This document shows, piece after piece, positions 8,351 to 17,433 of a stretch of DNA of 64,000 bases. This stretch comes from Nonomuraea cavernae (GTDB lineage: Bacteria > Actinomycetota > Actinomycetes > Streptosporangiales > Streptosporangiaceae). Within the stretch, counting starts at the first letter, position 1; the number at the start of each line of letters is the position of its first letter. Location: positions 62,001-126,000 of the forward strand of contig NZ_BMNH01000021.1 of assembly GCF_014646355.1 (NCBI RefSeq), given 5' to 3'. The notes under the pieces were generated by a model. It saw only the letters and a list, made by a program, of their open reading frames with translations, did not search any database and was not told the DNA's origin. The position numbers were made by a program, and so were the translations under genes.

Positions 8351-9220
8351 GTGAGCTCAGGAGCCCTCGGGCGCATCGAGACCGAGCTGCCGGGTCTGCC
8401 GGAGGCGCTGCGCAGGGTCGGGGAGGTGATCCTCGGTGACCCCGCCGAGGCCGCGCGCTCGACGATCATCGCCCTGGCCGAGCGGGCGGGCAGTTCGCCC
8501 GCGACCGTGACCAGGTTCTGCCGGGCGTTCGGCTTCTCCGGCTACGCGGAGCTCCGCGTGGCGATCGCCACCGAGACCGGCAGGGCCGCCCAGGCCGGCT
8601 GGGGAGCGGGCGTCGGCCACGAGATCGGCCCCGACGACCCGCTGGAGTCGGCCATCGAGGTGATGGCGGCGGCCGACGCCCGGCTGATCCAGGACACCGC
8701 CGCCCAGCTCGACTCCGAGATCGTCGCCCAGGTTGCCGACGCGATCGTCGCGGCGCGCAGAGTGCTCCTCGTCGGCGTCTCCACCAGCGGTAACGTCGCC
8801 ACCATGCTCGAAGGACGGCTGCGCCGCATCGGCATCCCCGGCTGGAGCGCCGGCGACGCGCACGTGGCGCTGTCCGACGCCGCGCTGCTCGGCCCGGGTG
8901 ACATCGCCATCGGCATCAGCCACCGGGGCCGCACCCGCGAGGTCATGGAGGCGCTGGCCGAGGCCGGCGGACACGGCGCCACCACGGTCGCCGTCACCTC
9001 CTTCGCCCGCTCGCCGCTGGCCGAGCTGGCCGACCTGGTGCTGACGACGGCCAGCCGGGAGACGACGTTCCGGCTCGGCGGGCTGGCCGCCGTCCATTCG
9101 CAGCTGTTCGTGCTCGACGCCGTCTACGTGGCGGTGGCCCAGCGCACCTACGAGCGCACCAACGAGGCGTTCGAGCTGACGATCAGCGCCGTGGAAAGCC
9201 ATCGGGTGGAGAGAGGCTGA
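8351..9220 (+). CDS. MurR/RpiR-family transcriptional regulator with SIS domain
   Basis: A 289-residue protein. The N-terminal HTH_6 domain is clear (about residues 1-80; SSPATVTRFCRAFGFSGYAE). The SIS phosphosugar-binding domain (about 120-270) contains LLVGVSTSGN and IGISHRGRTREV. Such proteins repress sugar catabolic genes until a phosphosugar binds. It opens a + strand run with the SIS protein and ABC transporter genes and probably acts on the palindrome at 8302-8325. The likely ligand is an amino-sugar 6-phosphate; N-acetylglucosamine and N-acetylmuramic acid derivatives cannot be told apart here. Confidence 0.9.
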   Translation: MSSGALGRIETELPGLPEALRRVGEVILGDPAEAARSTIIALAERAGSSPATVTRFCRAFGFSGYAELRVAIATETGRAAQAGWGAGVGHEIGPDDPLESAIEVMAAADARLIQDTAAQLDSEIVAQVADAIVAARRVLLVGVSTSGNVATMLEGRLRRIGIPGWSAGDAHVALSDAALLGPGDIAIGISHRGRTREVMEALAEAGGHGATTVAVTSFARSPLAELADLVLTTASRETTFRLGGLAAVHSQLFVLDAVYVAVAQRTYERTNEAFELTISAVESHRVERG

Positions 9221-9221
9221 A

Positions 9222-9956
9222 TTGACGTACGCGACCAAGGCCCTGGAGTTGGCCCGCCAGGTCTCGCAGACCCAGTCGGAGGGGGTGGGGCGGGCCGCCG
9301 AGCTGATCGTCGCCTCGCTCCGCGCGGACGGCGTGGTCAACGCCTTCGGCTCCGGCCACTCCGAGGCCATCGCCATGGAGATCGCCGGCCGCGCCGGGGG
9401 GCTCGTGCCCAGCAACCGGCTCACCCCGCGCGACCTCGTCCTGTACGGCGGGCAGCCGCCGAGCGTGCTCACCCCCGAGCTCGAACGTGACCCGGCGATC
9501 GCCCACCAGATCTACGCCCTGGCGCCCGTCGAGCCGCAGGACGTGTTCGTCCTGGTCTCCAGCTCGGGCGTCAACGGCGCCGTCGTCGAACTGGCCACGA
9601 TCGTCAAGGAGCGCGGCCACGCCCTGATCGCGCTGACCTCGGTCGCGCACAGCACGCGGATGACCTCGCGGCATCCGTCCGGCGGCAAGCTGCTCGACCT
9701 GGCCGACGTCGTGCTGGACAACGGAGCCCCGTACGGGGACTCCCTCCTCGAACTGCCCGGTGGCGGCGGCTACGGCGCGGTCTCGACGATCACCTCGGCG
9801 CTGCTCGCGCAGATGGTGGTCACCGAGGCCGTGGACCGGCTGGTGGCGCTGGGTGAGACACCGCCCGTCTACCTGTCGGCCAACGTGGCGGGCGGCGACG
9901 AGCACAACAGAGCCCTGGAGAGCCGTTACGCAGGGCGCATCAGACGTGGAGCATGA
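9222..9956 (+). CDS. SIS-domain phosphosugar isomerase/etherase-like protein
   Basis: A 244-residue protein from TTG 9222, one base after the regulator stop, with GAGAGG as ribosome site. The SIS signature NAFGSGHSEAIAMEIAGRAG and the second loop VLVSSSGVNGAVVE are clear. It belongs to the UPF0309-like sugar isomerase group found beside NgcEFG-like transporters. It may isomerise or cleave the phosphorylated amino sugar. It is shorter than true MurQ etherase, so the reaction is uncertain. Confidence 0.8.
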   Translation: MTYATKALELARQVSQTQSEGVGRAAELIVASLRADGVVNAFGSGHSEAIAMEIAGRAGGLVPSNRLTPRDLVLYGGQPPSVLTPELERDPAIAHQIYALAPVEPQDVFVLVSSSGVNGAVVELATIVKERGHALIALTSVAHSTRMTSRHPSGGKLLDLADVVLDNGAPYGDSLLELPGGGGYGAVSTITSALLAQMVVTEAVDRLVALGETPPVYLSANVAGGDEHNRALESRYAGRIRRGA

Positions 9957-9975
9957 ATAGTCAGGAGTAGACATA

Positions 9976-11385
9976 ATGCCGCACACCCCCCGCATCACCC
10001 GGCGTGACCTTCTCCGAGCCGCAGCACTGGCGCCCGTCGCGGGAGCGCTCGCCGCCTGCGCCACCCCGGCGGCCAAGCCCACCGCGTCCTCGGCCGCGCC
10101 GGCCGCGACCAGCGCCGCCAACCCGCTCGGCGTCCCCGGCGACAAGCCGCTGGAGGTGTGGATCTTCGACGGCGGGTTCGGCCAGGACTACGCCAAGAAC
10201 ATCCACCAGCCACTGTTCAAGGCGAAGTATCCGGGTGTCGAGATCAAGCACAACTCCACCAAGGAGATCACCAAGGTCCTGCAACCGAGGTTCGCCGGCG
10301 GCAACCCGCCCGACGTGATCGACAACTCCGGCGCCAACGCCATGGACTTCGGCGCGCTCGCCCAGGACGGCCAACTGCAGGACCTCACGCCGCTGCTCGA
10401 CGCGCCCTCCTGGGACGACCCCGCCACCAAGGTCCGCGACACCATCGATCCGGCCGTCGTCGAGCTCGGCACCTACGACGGCAAGTTCAGCGTGCTGGGC
10501 TACGTCAACTACATCTTCGGCATCTGGTACTCCCAGAAGGTCTTCCGCGACAACGGCTGGGAGGTGCCCAGGACCTGGGACGAGTTCCTCAAGCTCAACG
10601 AAACGATCAAGAAGTCCGGCAAGATGGCGCCGTTCACCTACGCCGGCAAGCACCCGCAGTACCTGTACGAGCCGCTGCTCACCATGGCGGCCAAGATCGG
10701 CGGCAACGAGGTGCTGGTGAACCTCGACAACCTCGAAGACGGCGCCTGGACCGCCGAGCCGATGAAGGCGGCCGCCGCCGCCTGGGCCGAGATCGGCGCC
10801 AAGTACCTGATGGAGGGCACCGCCGGGCTCGACCACGTGCAGACCCAGACCGCTCAGAACAAGTACAAGGTCGCCATGCTGCCGTCGGGGTCGTGGCTGG
10901 AGAACGAGCAGAAGACCACCACCCCCGACGACTTCGAGTACGGGATGTTCCCGCTGCCCGACGTCACCGGCTCCGACAAGCTGCCGTACGGCACACTGCA
11001 CACCACGCCCGGCGAGAACTTCATCGTCCCGTCCAAGGGCGCCAACCCGCGGGCCGGCATGGAGTACCTCCGGGCCATGCTGTCGAAGAAGGCGGCCGGC
11101 GACTTCAGCGAGCTGGTCAAGACCGTCTCGGTGGTCAAGGGCGCGGGCGAGGGCAGGCAGCTCTCACCCGGCGCCGCCAGCGCCTCCAAGGCGATGACCG
11201 AGGCGGGCGCCAACACCGTCACCTACCGCTGGCAGACGTGGTACGCGCAGCTCAAGGACGAGGCGATGGCCGCCACCGGCCAGTTGATGAGCGGCGGGCT
11301 CACCCCGGACAAGTACCTCGAACGCCTGCAGAAGAAGGCCGACGAGATCAAGAACGACTCCTCGATCAAGAAGTTCAGGCGCTGA
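9976..11385 (+). CDS. NgcE-like sugar-binding lipoprotein of an ABC transporter
   Basis: A 469-residue extracellular solute-binding protein. The N-terminus has a twin-arginine motif (ITRRDLLRAAALAP) and a lipobox (GALAAC), so it is exported by Tat and anchored as a lipoprotein. The mature region has family-1 binding-protein motifs and resembles NgcE, the N-acetylglucosamine/N,N'-diacetylchitobiose binder of Streptomyces (LGYVNYIFGIWYSQKVF; LPSGSWLENEQ). Its stop overlaps the next start by one base (TGATG), which points to tight coupling with the permease genes. Confidence 0.88.
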   Translation: MPHTPRITRRDLLRAAALAPVAGALAACATPAAKPTASSAAPAATSAANPLGVPGDKPLEVWIFDGGFGQDYAKNIHQPLFKAKYPGVEIKHNSTKEITKVLQPRFAGGNPPDVIDNSGANAMDFGALAQDGQLQDLTPLLDAPSWDDPATKVRDTIDPAVVELGTYDGKFSVLGYVNYIFGIWYSQKVFRDNGWEVPRTWDEFLKLNETIKKSGKMAPFTYAGKHPQYLYEPLLTMAAKIGGNEVLVNLDNLEDGAWTAEPMKAAAAAWAEIGAKYLMEGTAGLDHVQTQTAQNKYKVAMLPSGSWLENEQKTTTPDDFEYGMFPLPDVTGSDKLPYGTLHTTPGENFIVPSKGANPRAGMEYLRAMLSKKAAGDFSELVKTVSVVKGAGEGRQLSPGAASASKAMTEAGANTVTYRWQTWYAQLKDEAMAATGQLMSGGLTPDKYLERLQKKADEIKNDSSIKKFRR

Positions 11386-12293
11386 TGTACAACGCTCACC
11401 GGCGGAGTCTGTTCCTCTTCGCCTTCCTGGCGGCTCCGGTGACGCTCTACCTGGTCTACGTCATCTCGCCGTACGTCCAGGCGTTCTACATCGCCATGAC
11501 CGACTGGCGGGGCGTGTCCGCCACGCCGGAGTTCGTCGGGCTGGACAACTTCGTCCGGCTGTTCTCTGACGGGATCTTCTGGAAGGCGGTCACGCACAAC
11601 CTGGCGCTGCTCGTGCTGCTGCCGCTGCTGACGATCGTCATCGCCCTGTTCTTCGCCTTCCTCCTGAACGTGGGCAACGGGCGGGGCGTGGGCGGCGTCG
11701 CCGGGTCGAAGTTCTACCGGGTGGTGTTCTTCTTCCCGCACGTGCTGGCCGTCGCGGTGGTCGCGGTGCTGTTCCAGCAGGTGTTCAGGCCCGACGGCAG
11801 CGGCATGCTCAACGGTCCGCTGATGGCGCTCGGCGCCAGGCCGGTGGGCTTCCTGTCCGATCCGGACGTGGCGTTCTGGTCGGTGCTCGGCGTCATGCTC
11901 TGGCAGGCGGTCGGCTTCTACGTGGTGCTGTTCTCCGCCGGGCTCGCCTCCATCCCGCGCGACATGTTCGAGGCGGCGCAGATCGACGGGGCGGGGCGGG
12001 TGAGCATGTTCGTCCGCGTCACGCTGCCGCTGCTCTGGGACACGATCCAGGTGGCGTGGGTCTACCTCGGCATCCTGGCGCTGGACGTGTTCGCGATCGT
12101 GTGGGTGATGACCGACCAGCACGGCGGCCCCGACTTCTCCACCACGGTCATGGCCGCCGAGATCTACCGCAACGCCTTCCACTACTTCCGCTTCGGCTAC
12201 GCCTCGGCACTGGGCGTGGTGATGTTCTTCTTCACCATCGGCTTCACGATCCTCTCGCTGCGCCTGTCCCGCCGCGAACGAATCGAGTACTAG
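11385..12293 (+). CDS. NgcF-like ABC sugar permease
   Basis: A 302-residue inner-membrane permease with six hydrophobic segments and the cytoplasmic EAA loop (EAAQIDGAGRVSMFVRVTLP) that docks the ATPase. It starts at ATG 11385 within the stop of the binding-protein gene. It pairs with the permease at 12324. No ATPase gene is present in the cluster; in related systems a shared MsiK-type ATPase encoded elsewhere energises uptake. Confidence 0.9.
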   Translation: MYNAHRRSLFLFAFLAAPVTLYLVYVISPYVQAFYIAMTDWRGVSATPEFVGLDNFVRLFSDGIFWKAVTHNLALLVLLPLLTIVIALFFAFLLNVGNGRGVGGVAGSKFYRVVFFFPHVLAVAVVAVLFQQVFRPDGSGMLNGPLMALGARPVGFLSDPDVAFWSVLGVMLWQAVGFYVVLFSAGLASIPRDMFEAAQIDGAGRVSMFVRVTLPLLWDTIQVAWVYLGILALDVFAIVWVMTDQHGGPDFSTTVMAAEIYRNAFHYFRFGYASALGVVMFFFTIGFTILSLRLSRRERIEY

Positions 12294-12328
12294 AGATGAC
12301 GTACTAGAGATGACGTACGAGAGATGAC
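12287..12328 (+). repeat. Three tandem 14-bp repeats between the permease genes
   Basis: Three head-to-tail copies of GTACTAGAGATGAC, the third with one T-to-G change, cover the end of the first permease gene, the 30-bp gap and the start of the second. Each copy carries an ATG. The first two ATGs (12296, 12310) open frames of three and five codons, and the third (12324) is the permease start. Confidence 0.9.
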
Positions 12329-13241
12329 GACGACGACCTCCTGGACGGTCGCCAACTCCCGCCGGCTGGCCCGGCGCGAGGGCAGGCGGCGGCTCGGGCC
12401 GATGGCGGCGCTGTCGCACCTGGCGCTGCTGCTGTGGACCGTGCTGACCGTGGTGCCGATCCTGTGGACGTTCCTCGCCTCGGTCAAGAGCGAGGACGAG
12501 ATCTTCGGCGACGCCTGGTCGCTGCCCGCGACCCTCCAGTGGGACAACTTCGCCCGGGCCTGGGAACAGGCGCACATCGGCCAGTACATGCTCAACAGCG
12601 TCGTCGTGGTCGGGTTCGGCACCTTCGGCACCATGCTGCTCGGCTCCATGGCGGCGTACGTGCTGGCCCGCTACGAGTTCCGCGGCAACCGGGCGGTCTA
12701 CCTGCTGTTCGTGTCGGGGCTGGCCTTCCCCGTCTACCTGGCGCTGACGCCGCTCTTCTTCGTGGTGCAGAACATGGGCAACGTGCCGCTGGTCGGGCCG
12801 TTCATCGGGCTCAACACGCACGCGGGGCTGGTGCTCGTCTACATCGCCTACTCGATGCCGTTCACGGTGTTCTTCCTGGCGGCGTTCTTCCGTACGCTGC
12901 CGCAGGCGGTGGCGGAGGCGGCCCTGGTCGACGGCGCCTCGCACACGCGGGTCTTCTTCCAGATCATGCTGCCGATGGCCCGGCCCGGCATGGTGAGCAT
13001 CACCATCTTCAACATCCTGGGCCAGTGGAACCAGTACCAACTACCCCTGGTGCTGCTGCAGGAGCGCGACAAGTGGGTGCTCACGCAGGGCATCGCCGAC
13101 ATCTCGACCGCCGCGGGCTACGACCAGGACTGGGCCGCCCTGTTCGCCGCGCTGACCCTGGCGATCCTGCCCATGCTGGTCGTCTACACGGTCTTCCAGC
13201 GTCAGATCCAGTCCGGTCTGACGGCCGGCGCCCTCAAGTAG
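12324..13241 (+). CDS. NgcG-like ABC sugar permease
   Basis: A 305-residue inner-membrane permease with six hydrophobic segments and the EAA loop EAALVDGASHTRVFFQIMLP. It is the second half of the transporter channel. The start at 12324 is the third ATG of a tandem repeat; earlier ATGs in the repeat hit stops at once. No good ribosome site is visible beyond the GAGAG in each repeat, so translation may depend on coupling through the repeat. Confidence 0.9.
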   Translation: MTTTTSWTVANSRRLARREGRRRLGPMAALSHLALLLWTVLTVVPILWTFLASVKSEDEIFGDAWSLPATLQWDNFARAWEQAHIGQYMLNSVVVVGFGTFGTMLLGSMAAYVLARYEFRGNRAVYLLFVSGLAFPVYLALTPLFFVVQNMGNVPLVGPFIGLNTHAGLVLVYIAYSMPFTVFFLAAFFRTLPQAVAEAALVDGASHTRVFFQIMLPMARPGMVSITIFNILGQWNQYQLPLVLLQERDKWVLTQGIADISTAAGYDQDWAALFAALTLAILPMLVVYTVFQRQIQSGLTAGALK

Positions 13242-13293
13242 CCGCCTGGGCCGGGCGTTCGCGTCCCGGCCCGAGCGGGCCTAGGCTGCCGGT

Positions 13294-14139
13294 GTGATCG
13301 GCGACATCCACGCTCTGCTGTCCCGCCATCTTCCCCACTACGAGGTGCGCAGCCTTGCCGAGTCCGGTCGCGGCCTCGACAACGTGGTGTACGAGGTCAA
13401 CGGCGAGCTCATCGTCCGGCATGGCCGGGCGGCCGACCCGGAGGCGACCCGGCGTGAGGCCGAGTTGCTGGCCGTCGTCGCCGAGCTGTCCACGCTCCCG
13501 GTGCCCGAGGTGGTGTTCATCGACCCCGAGGCGGCGGTGATCGCCTACGCCAAGCTGCCCGGCCGGTCCCTCGACCGGCACCCGGTGGCCGAGCCAGCGC
13601 GGCTCGCCGAGCCGCTGGGCGGCTTTCTCAGCGCCCTGCACGGTGCCGAGCCGGGCACGATGCTCGACCTCGCGCCGCTCGACGCCTATCCCGCGCCGAC
13701 CCTGCTCCACGACGCCGAGCTCGAATACCTCGACGTCGCGGCGCACGTCCCCGAGCGGCACCGGCCGCTGATCGAGAGCTTCCTCGGCGCGGCGCCGCCG
13801 CCCGAGCCCACGTCGCCGCGCTTCTGCCACAACGACCTGGGCGCCGAGCACCTGCTGGCCGACCCCGCGAGCGGCGAGCTGACGGGCGTCATCGACTGGA
13901 CCGACGCCGCGGTGACCGACCCGGCCCACGACTTCGCCCTCATCTACCGCGACCTCGGCCCCGAGGTGTTCGAGCGGACACTGTTCCACTACGACGGCCG
14001 CCTCGACGACGCCGGCCGGGCCCGCGTGCTGTTCTACGCCCGGTGCGCCCTGATCGAGGACCTCGCCTACGGGCTCAGCACGGGCCCGCGCCACTACGCC
14101 GACGCGGCCCTCGCCCACCTCGCGCACACCTTCGCCTAA
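13294..14139 (+). CDS. APH-family phosphotransferase
   Basis: A 281-residue aminoglycoside-phosphotransferase-fold kinase. The Brenner-type catalytic loop reads CHNDLGAEHLL and the metal loop VIDWTDAAVTDPAHDFA; the usual Asn after HxD is a His here. It starts at GTG 13294, 52 bp behind the second permease. Because it follows a sugar import operon it might phosphorylate glucosamine, but the family also contains macrolide, aminoglycoside and homoserine kinases, so the substrate is open. Confidence 0.75.
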   Translation: MIGDIHALLSRHLPHYEVRSLAESGRGLDNVVYEVNGELIVRHGRAADPEATRREAELLAVVAELSTLPVPEVVFIDPEAAVIAYAKLPGRSLDRHPVAEPARLAEPLGGFLSALHGAEPGTMLDLAPLDAYPAPTLLHDAELEYLDVAAHVPERHRPLIESFLGAAPPPEPTSPRFCHNDLGAEHLLADPASGELTGVIDWTDAAVTDPAHDFALIYRDLGPEVFERTLFHYDGRLDDAGRARVLFYARCALIEDLAYGLSTGPRHYADAALAHLAHTFA

Positions 14140-14182
14140 CCCGTTCGCCCGGCCGCTTTCATTGGGCCGGTTCGCCGGGCCC

Positions 14183-14209
14183 GGACGCGCCGGCTCACCC
14201 GGCGCGCCC
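14183..14209. terminator. Hairpin between convergent genes
   Basis: An 11-bp GC stem with one mismatch (14183-14193 with 14199-14209) and a 5-nt loop lies between the ends of the convergent phosphotransferase and metE genes. There is no U-tract. A bidirectional terminator is inferred from position. Confidence 0.5.
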
Positions 14210-14239
14210 GTGCACTCGTGCGGCCGGAGTGCCGCCCGC

Positions 14240-16513
14240 TCAGCGGCCCGCGCCGGCGAGTTCGTCGCGCAGCCGCCGTGTGGCCGTGGCCATGTTGGCC
14301 AGCGCCGCCTCGACCTGCTCGTACGTCCGCGTCTTCAGCCCGCAGTCCGGGTTGACCCAGACCCGCTCGGCCGGCAGCGTCCGCAGCGCCGCGCGCAGCA
14401 GCCGCTCGACCTCGTCGACGCCGGGCACCCGCGGCGAGTGGATGTCGTAGACACCGGGACCGAGCCCGCGTTCGAACGTGCCGACCGAGCCGAGCAGCCG
14501 GGCCCCCGAACGGGCCGATTCGATCGTGGTGACGTCGGCGTCGAGGCCGTCGATGGCGTCCAGGATCTGGTCGGCGTCGGAATAGCACAGGTGCGTGTGG
14601 ATCTGGGTGCGGTCGCCCGCGCCGGAGGTGGCTCGCCGGTAGGCCGCCACGGCCCACTCCAGGTAGCCGGCCCGCGCGGCCTCGCGCAACGGCAGCAGCT
14701 CGCGCAGCGCGGGCTCGTCCACCTGGATGATCGGGACACCGGCCGCCTCCAGGTCGCGCACCTCCTCCCGCACCGCGTCGGCCACCTGGAACACCACGTC
14801 ACGCAGTGGCAGGTCGTCCCGCGCGAACGACCAGGCGACGATCGTCACCGGCCCGGTGAGCATGCCCTTGACCGGCCGGTCCGTGAGCGAGCGGGCGTAA
14901 CGGGCCCACCGCACGGTGATGGGCTCGGGACGGCTCACGTCGCCGTGCAGGATGGGCGGCCGGGTGCAGCGCGAGCCGTACGACTGGACCCAGCCGTTCC
15001 TGGTGACCGCGAAGCCGTCGAGGTGCTCCGCGAAGTACTGGACCATGTCGTTGCGCTCCGGCTCGCCGTGCACGAGGACGTCGAGCCCGAGCCGCTCCTG
15101 CGCCCGGATGACCCGCTCGATCTCGCCCTCCACCCGCCGTTCGTAGTCAGCGGCGCTCAGCCTGCCCGCCACCGCGGCCGCGCGGGCCTCACGCAGCTCG
15201 CCGGTCTGCGGGAACGACCCGATGGTGGTGGTCGGCAGCAGGGGCAGGCGCAGGTGCGCGGCCTGCGCCGCGGCCCGCACCGCGTACGGCGCGCGCCCGC
15301 CGCCCACGACCGGCTCAGCGGGCGGCCGCGACAGCGGCCCGGACAGCGGCCCGGAGAGCGGCCCGGCGTCCGGCCGGGCAAGCGTTCCGGTGTCCGGCCG
15401 GGGCCGCGCGACCCGCTCCCCGTCCTCCAAGCCGGTATGGGCCAGCTCCACCACCTCGGCGACCTTCTGCTCGGCGAACGCCAGCCGCGCCTTCAGCCCG
15501 GAGTCCAGGTCCGGCTCGGCCTCCACGTCGTACGGCACGTGCAGCAGCGAGCAGGAGGTGCTGACCACCACCCGCCCGGCCTGCTCCCGCACGGCCGACA
15601 GCAGGCGGGCGGCCCGCTCCGGAGGCGTCCGCCACACGTCGCGTCCGGACACGACCCCCGCCACGACCGTCTTGCCGGCCAGCGCCCCGAGCCCGTCGAG
15701 ACCGCCGCGCACCAGGTCCACCCCGATCGCCTCCACCGGGGTGGCGGCGAGGACCGGCAGCGCCTCGCCCAGGTGGCCGAAGTAGGAGGCGACGAACAGT
15801 CCCGGCCGGGCGCTCCGCGCTCCGAGCCGCTCGTAGGCGGTCCGCACGGCGGCCAGCTCCTCGGGCGTCAGGTCCGCGACCAGCGCCGGCTCGTCGAGCT
15901 GTACCCAGGTGACGCCCTCGGCGGCCAGCAGGGCGAGCAGCTCCTCGTAGCAGGGGAGCACGTCGTCGAGGCGGTCCAGCGCGGAGGCCAGCAGCAGGAA
16001 CGTCACGGGCCCGATGACCACCGGCCGCGTCTCGAACCCCAGCTCGCGGGCCTGCCGCAGCTCGGCGAGCGGCTTGGCGGCGTCCAGCTCGAACGCGGTG
16101 TCCGGTCCGACCTCCGGCACGATGTAGTGGTAGTTGGTGTCGAACCACTTCGTCATCCGCAGCGGTGCCAGCCCGTCGGTGCCCCTGGCCATGGCGAAGT
16201 AGGGGTCCTCGGCCGCCTGATAGCGCTCCGGCACCGCGCCGAGCAGCACCGACGTGTCCAGCACCTGGTCGTAGAGCGAGAACGTGTTGGACGGCAACCC
16301 CTCCAGTCCCAGCTCGGCGAGCCGGGTCCAGGTCCGTTCGCGGATCGCGGCCCCTACCGCCTCCAGCTCCGCGCGGCTGCCACGGCCGTCCCAGTAGGCC
16401 TCCAGGGCCCGTTTCAGCTCCCTGCGCGGGCCGATCCGCGGATAGCCGAGCACGGTGGAGCGCGGAAAACGGGACGGCGAAGGGGACAGCGAAGGGGACG
16501 GTGAACGGGACAT
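14240..16513 (-). CDS. metE: Cobalamin-independent methionine synthase
   Basis: A 757-residue enzyme that methylates homocysteine from 5-methyltetrahydropteroyltri-glutamate in the cytoplasm, the last step of methionine synthesis. The N-terminal barrel begins STVLGYPRIGPRRELK; the C-terminal barrel has TTTIGSFPQT, the zinc ligands in IHTHLCYSD, the Glu in TTIESARSG, and the Cys in VNPDCGLKTR, so all ligands are present. Unusual for the family are a Ser/Pro-rich N-terminal tail and a Gly-Pro-Leu-Ser repeat in the linker between the barrels. A LysR gene is divergent from it, as in metE-metR. Confidence 0.97.
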   Translation of the reverse strand: MSRSPSPSLSPSPSRFPRSTVLGYPRIGPRRELKRALEAYWDGRGSRAELEAVGAAIRERTWTRLAELGLEGLPSNTFSLYDQVLDTSVLLGAVPERYQAAEDPYFAMARGTDGLAPLRMTKWFDTNYHYIVPEVGPDTAFELDAAKPLAELRQARELGFETRPVVIGPVTFLLLASALDRLDDVLPCYEELLALLAAEGVTWVQLDEPALVADLTPEELAAVRTAYERLGARSARPGLFVASYFGHLGEALPVLAATPVEAIGVDLVRGGLDGLGALAGKTVVAGVVSGRDVWRTPPERAARLLSAVREQAGRVVVSTSCSLLHVPYDVEAEPDLDSGLKARLAFAEQKVAEVVELAHTGLEDGERVARPRPDTGTLARPDAGPLSGPLSGPLSRPPAEPVVGGGRAPYAVRAAAQAAHLRLPLLPTTTIGSFPQTGELREARAAAVAGRLSAADYERRVEGEIERVIRAQERLGLDVLVHGEPERNDMVQYFAEHLDGFAVTRNGWVQSYGSRCTRPPILHGDVSRPEPITVRWARYARSLTDRPVKGMLTGPVTIVAWSFARDDLPLRDVVFQVADAVREEVRDLEAAGVPIIQVDEPALRELLPLREAARAGYLEWAVAAYRRATSGAGDRTQIHTHLCYSDADQILDAIDGLDADVTTIESARSGARLLGSVGTFERGLGPGVYDIHSPRVPGVDEVERLLRAALRTLPAERVWVNPDCGLKTRTYEQVEAALANMATATRRLRDELAGAGR
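15330..15365 (-). repeat. Three 12-bp tandem repeats in the metE linker
   Basis: Three 12-bp units (GACAGCGGCCCG, the last with one change) encode the (GPLS)n stretch between the two MetE barrels. The length is a multiple of three, so copy-number change keeps the frame. Confidence 0.85.
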
Positions 16514-16587
16514 CGTGATGCTCCCTCGATAGGCGGTGGATCGGAGGCATCCTGCACGGCCTCGTCGAGCTCGGGCATCATCTATTC

Positions 16588-17433
16588 GTGACGCTTATGC
16601 TCAGGGAGATCCAGTGCTTCGCCGGCGTGGCCGCCCGGCTCAGCTTCTCGCGGGCCGCCGCCGACCTGGGCATGTCGCAACCGGCCGTCAGCCAGGCCGT
16701 CTCCCGGCTCGAACGGGCCACCGGCGTCCGGCTTTTCGAGCGGACCGCCCGTCAGGTGCGGCTCACCGCCGAGGGCAGGACCCTGCTGTCGTACGCCGAT
16801 CGGCTGCTGGAGGCGGCGGCCGAGTTCTCCTCGGAAGCGGCCCGGCTGACCCGGCCGCTCATTCATCTCGCTTATCCACCGCTCATCGGCCCGCTCGCCG
16901 CGCGGATCGCCAGGCGGCTGGCCGGTCGCGCCCCGGCCATCGGCGTGGAGCTGCGCCCGGCCGGACGAGGGGACGCCTCGGCCGCCCTGACGCGCGGAGA
17001 GGTGTCGGCGGCCATCCTGGCCACCCCGGCGCCCGCGCCGTTCGGCACGGCGGCCAGGTTCCACATCACGATCGACCACCTGGCCGTCCCGGCCGGGCAT
17101 CCGCTGTGGGCCAGGGCCCGCGTCGCACCCGACGACCTGACCGGACAGGTGCTGCTGACGCCGGGCAGGTCGTGGACCGGGCTGCCCGGCCGCCCGCGCG
17201 TGGTCGCCGACGACGATTTCGGCGCCGCGCTCGACCTTGTGGCAGCGGGCGCCGGGCTGCTGCCGAGCCCGCAGCTGCTGGTCAGGGCCGTGCGCCGCGA
17301 CGACATCCGGTTCGTCCCGTTCGACGCGGGCGACCTGCGCATCACCTACGCGCTGGCCTGGTCGAGGGAGCGTGTCACCCCTGAGCTGATGGCGCTCGTA
17401 CAGGCCGTGCAGGAGGCGTTGTGGACTAGGTGA
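16588..17433 (+). CDS. LysR-family regulator divergent from metE
   Basis: A 281-residue protein from GTG 16588 (ATG 16597 is an in-frame alternative). The HTH reads FSRAAADLGMSQPAVSQAVSR and is followed by the linker helix and an effector domain. It is divergent from metE across 74 bp, which suggests a MetR-like activator of metE, although similarity to MetR was not tested. Its end overlaps the convergent AlkD-like gene by 8 bp. Confidence 0.85.
   Translation: MTLMLREIQCFAGVAARLSFSRAAADLGMSQPAVSQAVSRLERATGVRLFERTARQVRLTAEGRTLLSYADRLLEAAAEFSSEAARLTRPLIHLAYPPLIGPLAARIARRLAGRAPAIGVELRPAGRGDASAALTRGEVSAAILATPAPAPFGTAARFHITIDHLAVPAGHPLWARARVAPDDLTGQVLLTPGRSWTGLPGRPRVVADDDFGAALDLVAAGAGLLPSPQLLVRAVRRDDIRFVPFDAGDLRITYALAWSRERVTPELMALVQAVQEALWTR

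Noticed and set aside
11223..13040. 605-residue frame antisense to the permease genes
   Set aside because: Asp/Glu/His/Arg/Gln-rich translation typical of antisense high-GC DNA; both permeases have EAA loops.
14162..16504. 780-residue frame antisense to metE
   Set aside because: Shadow frame; MetE has all zinc ligands on the other strand.
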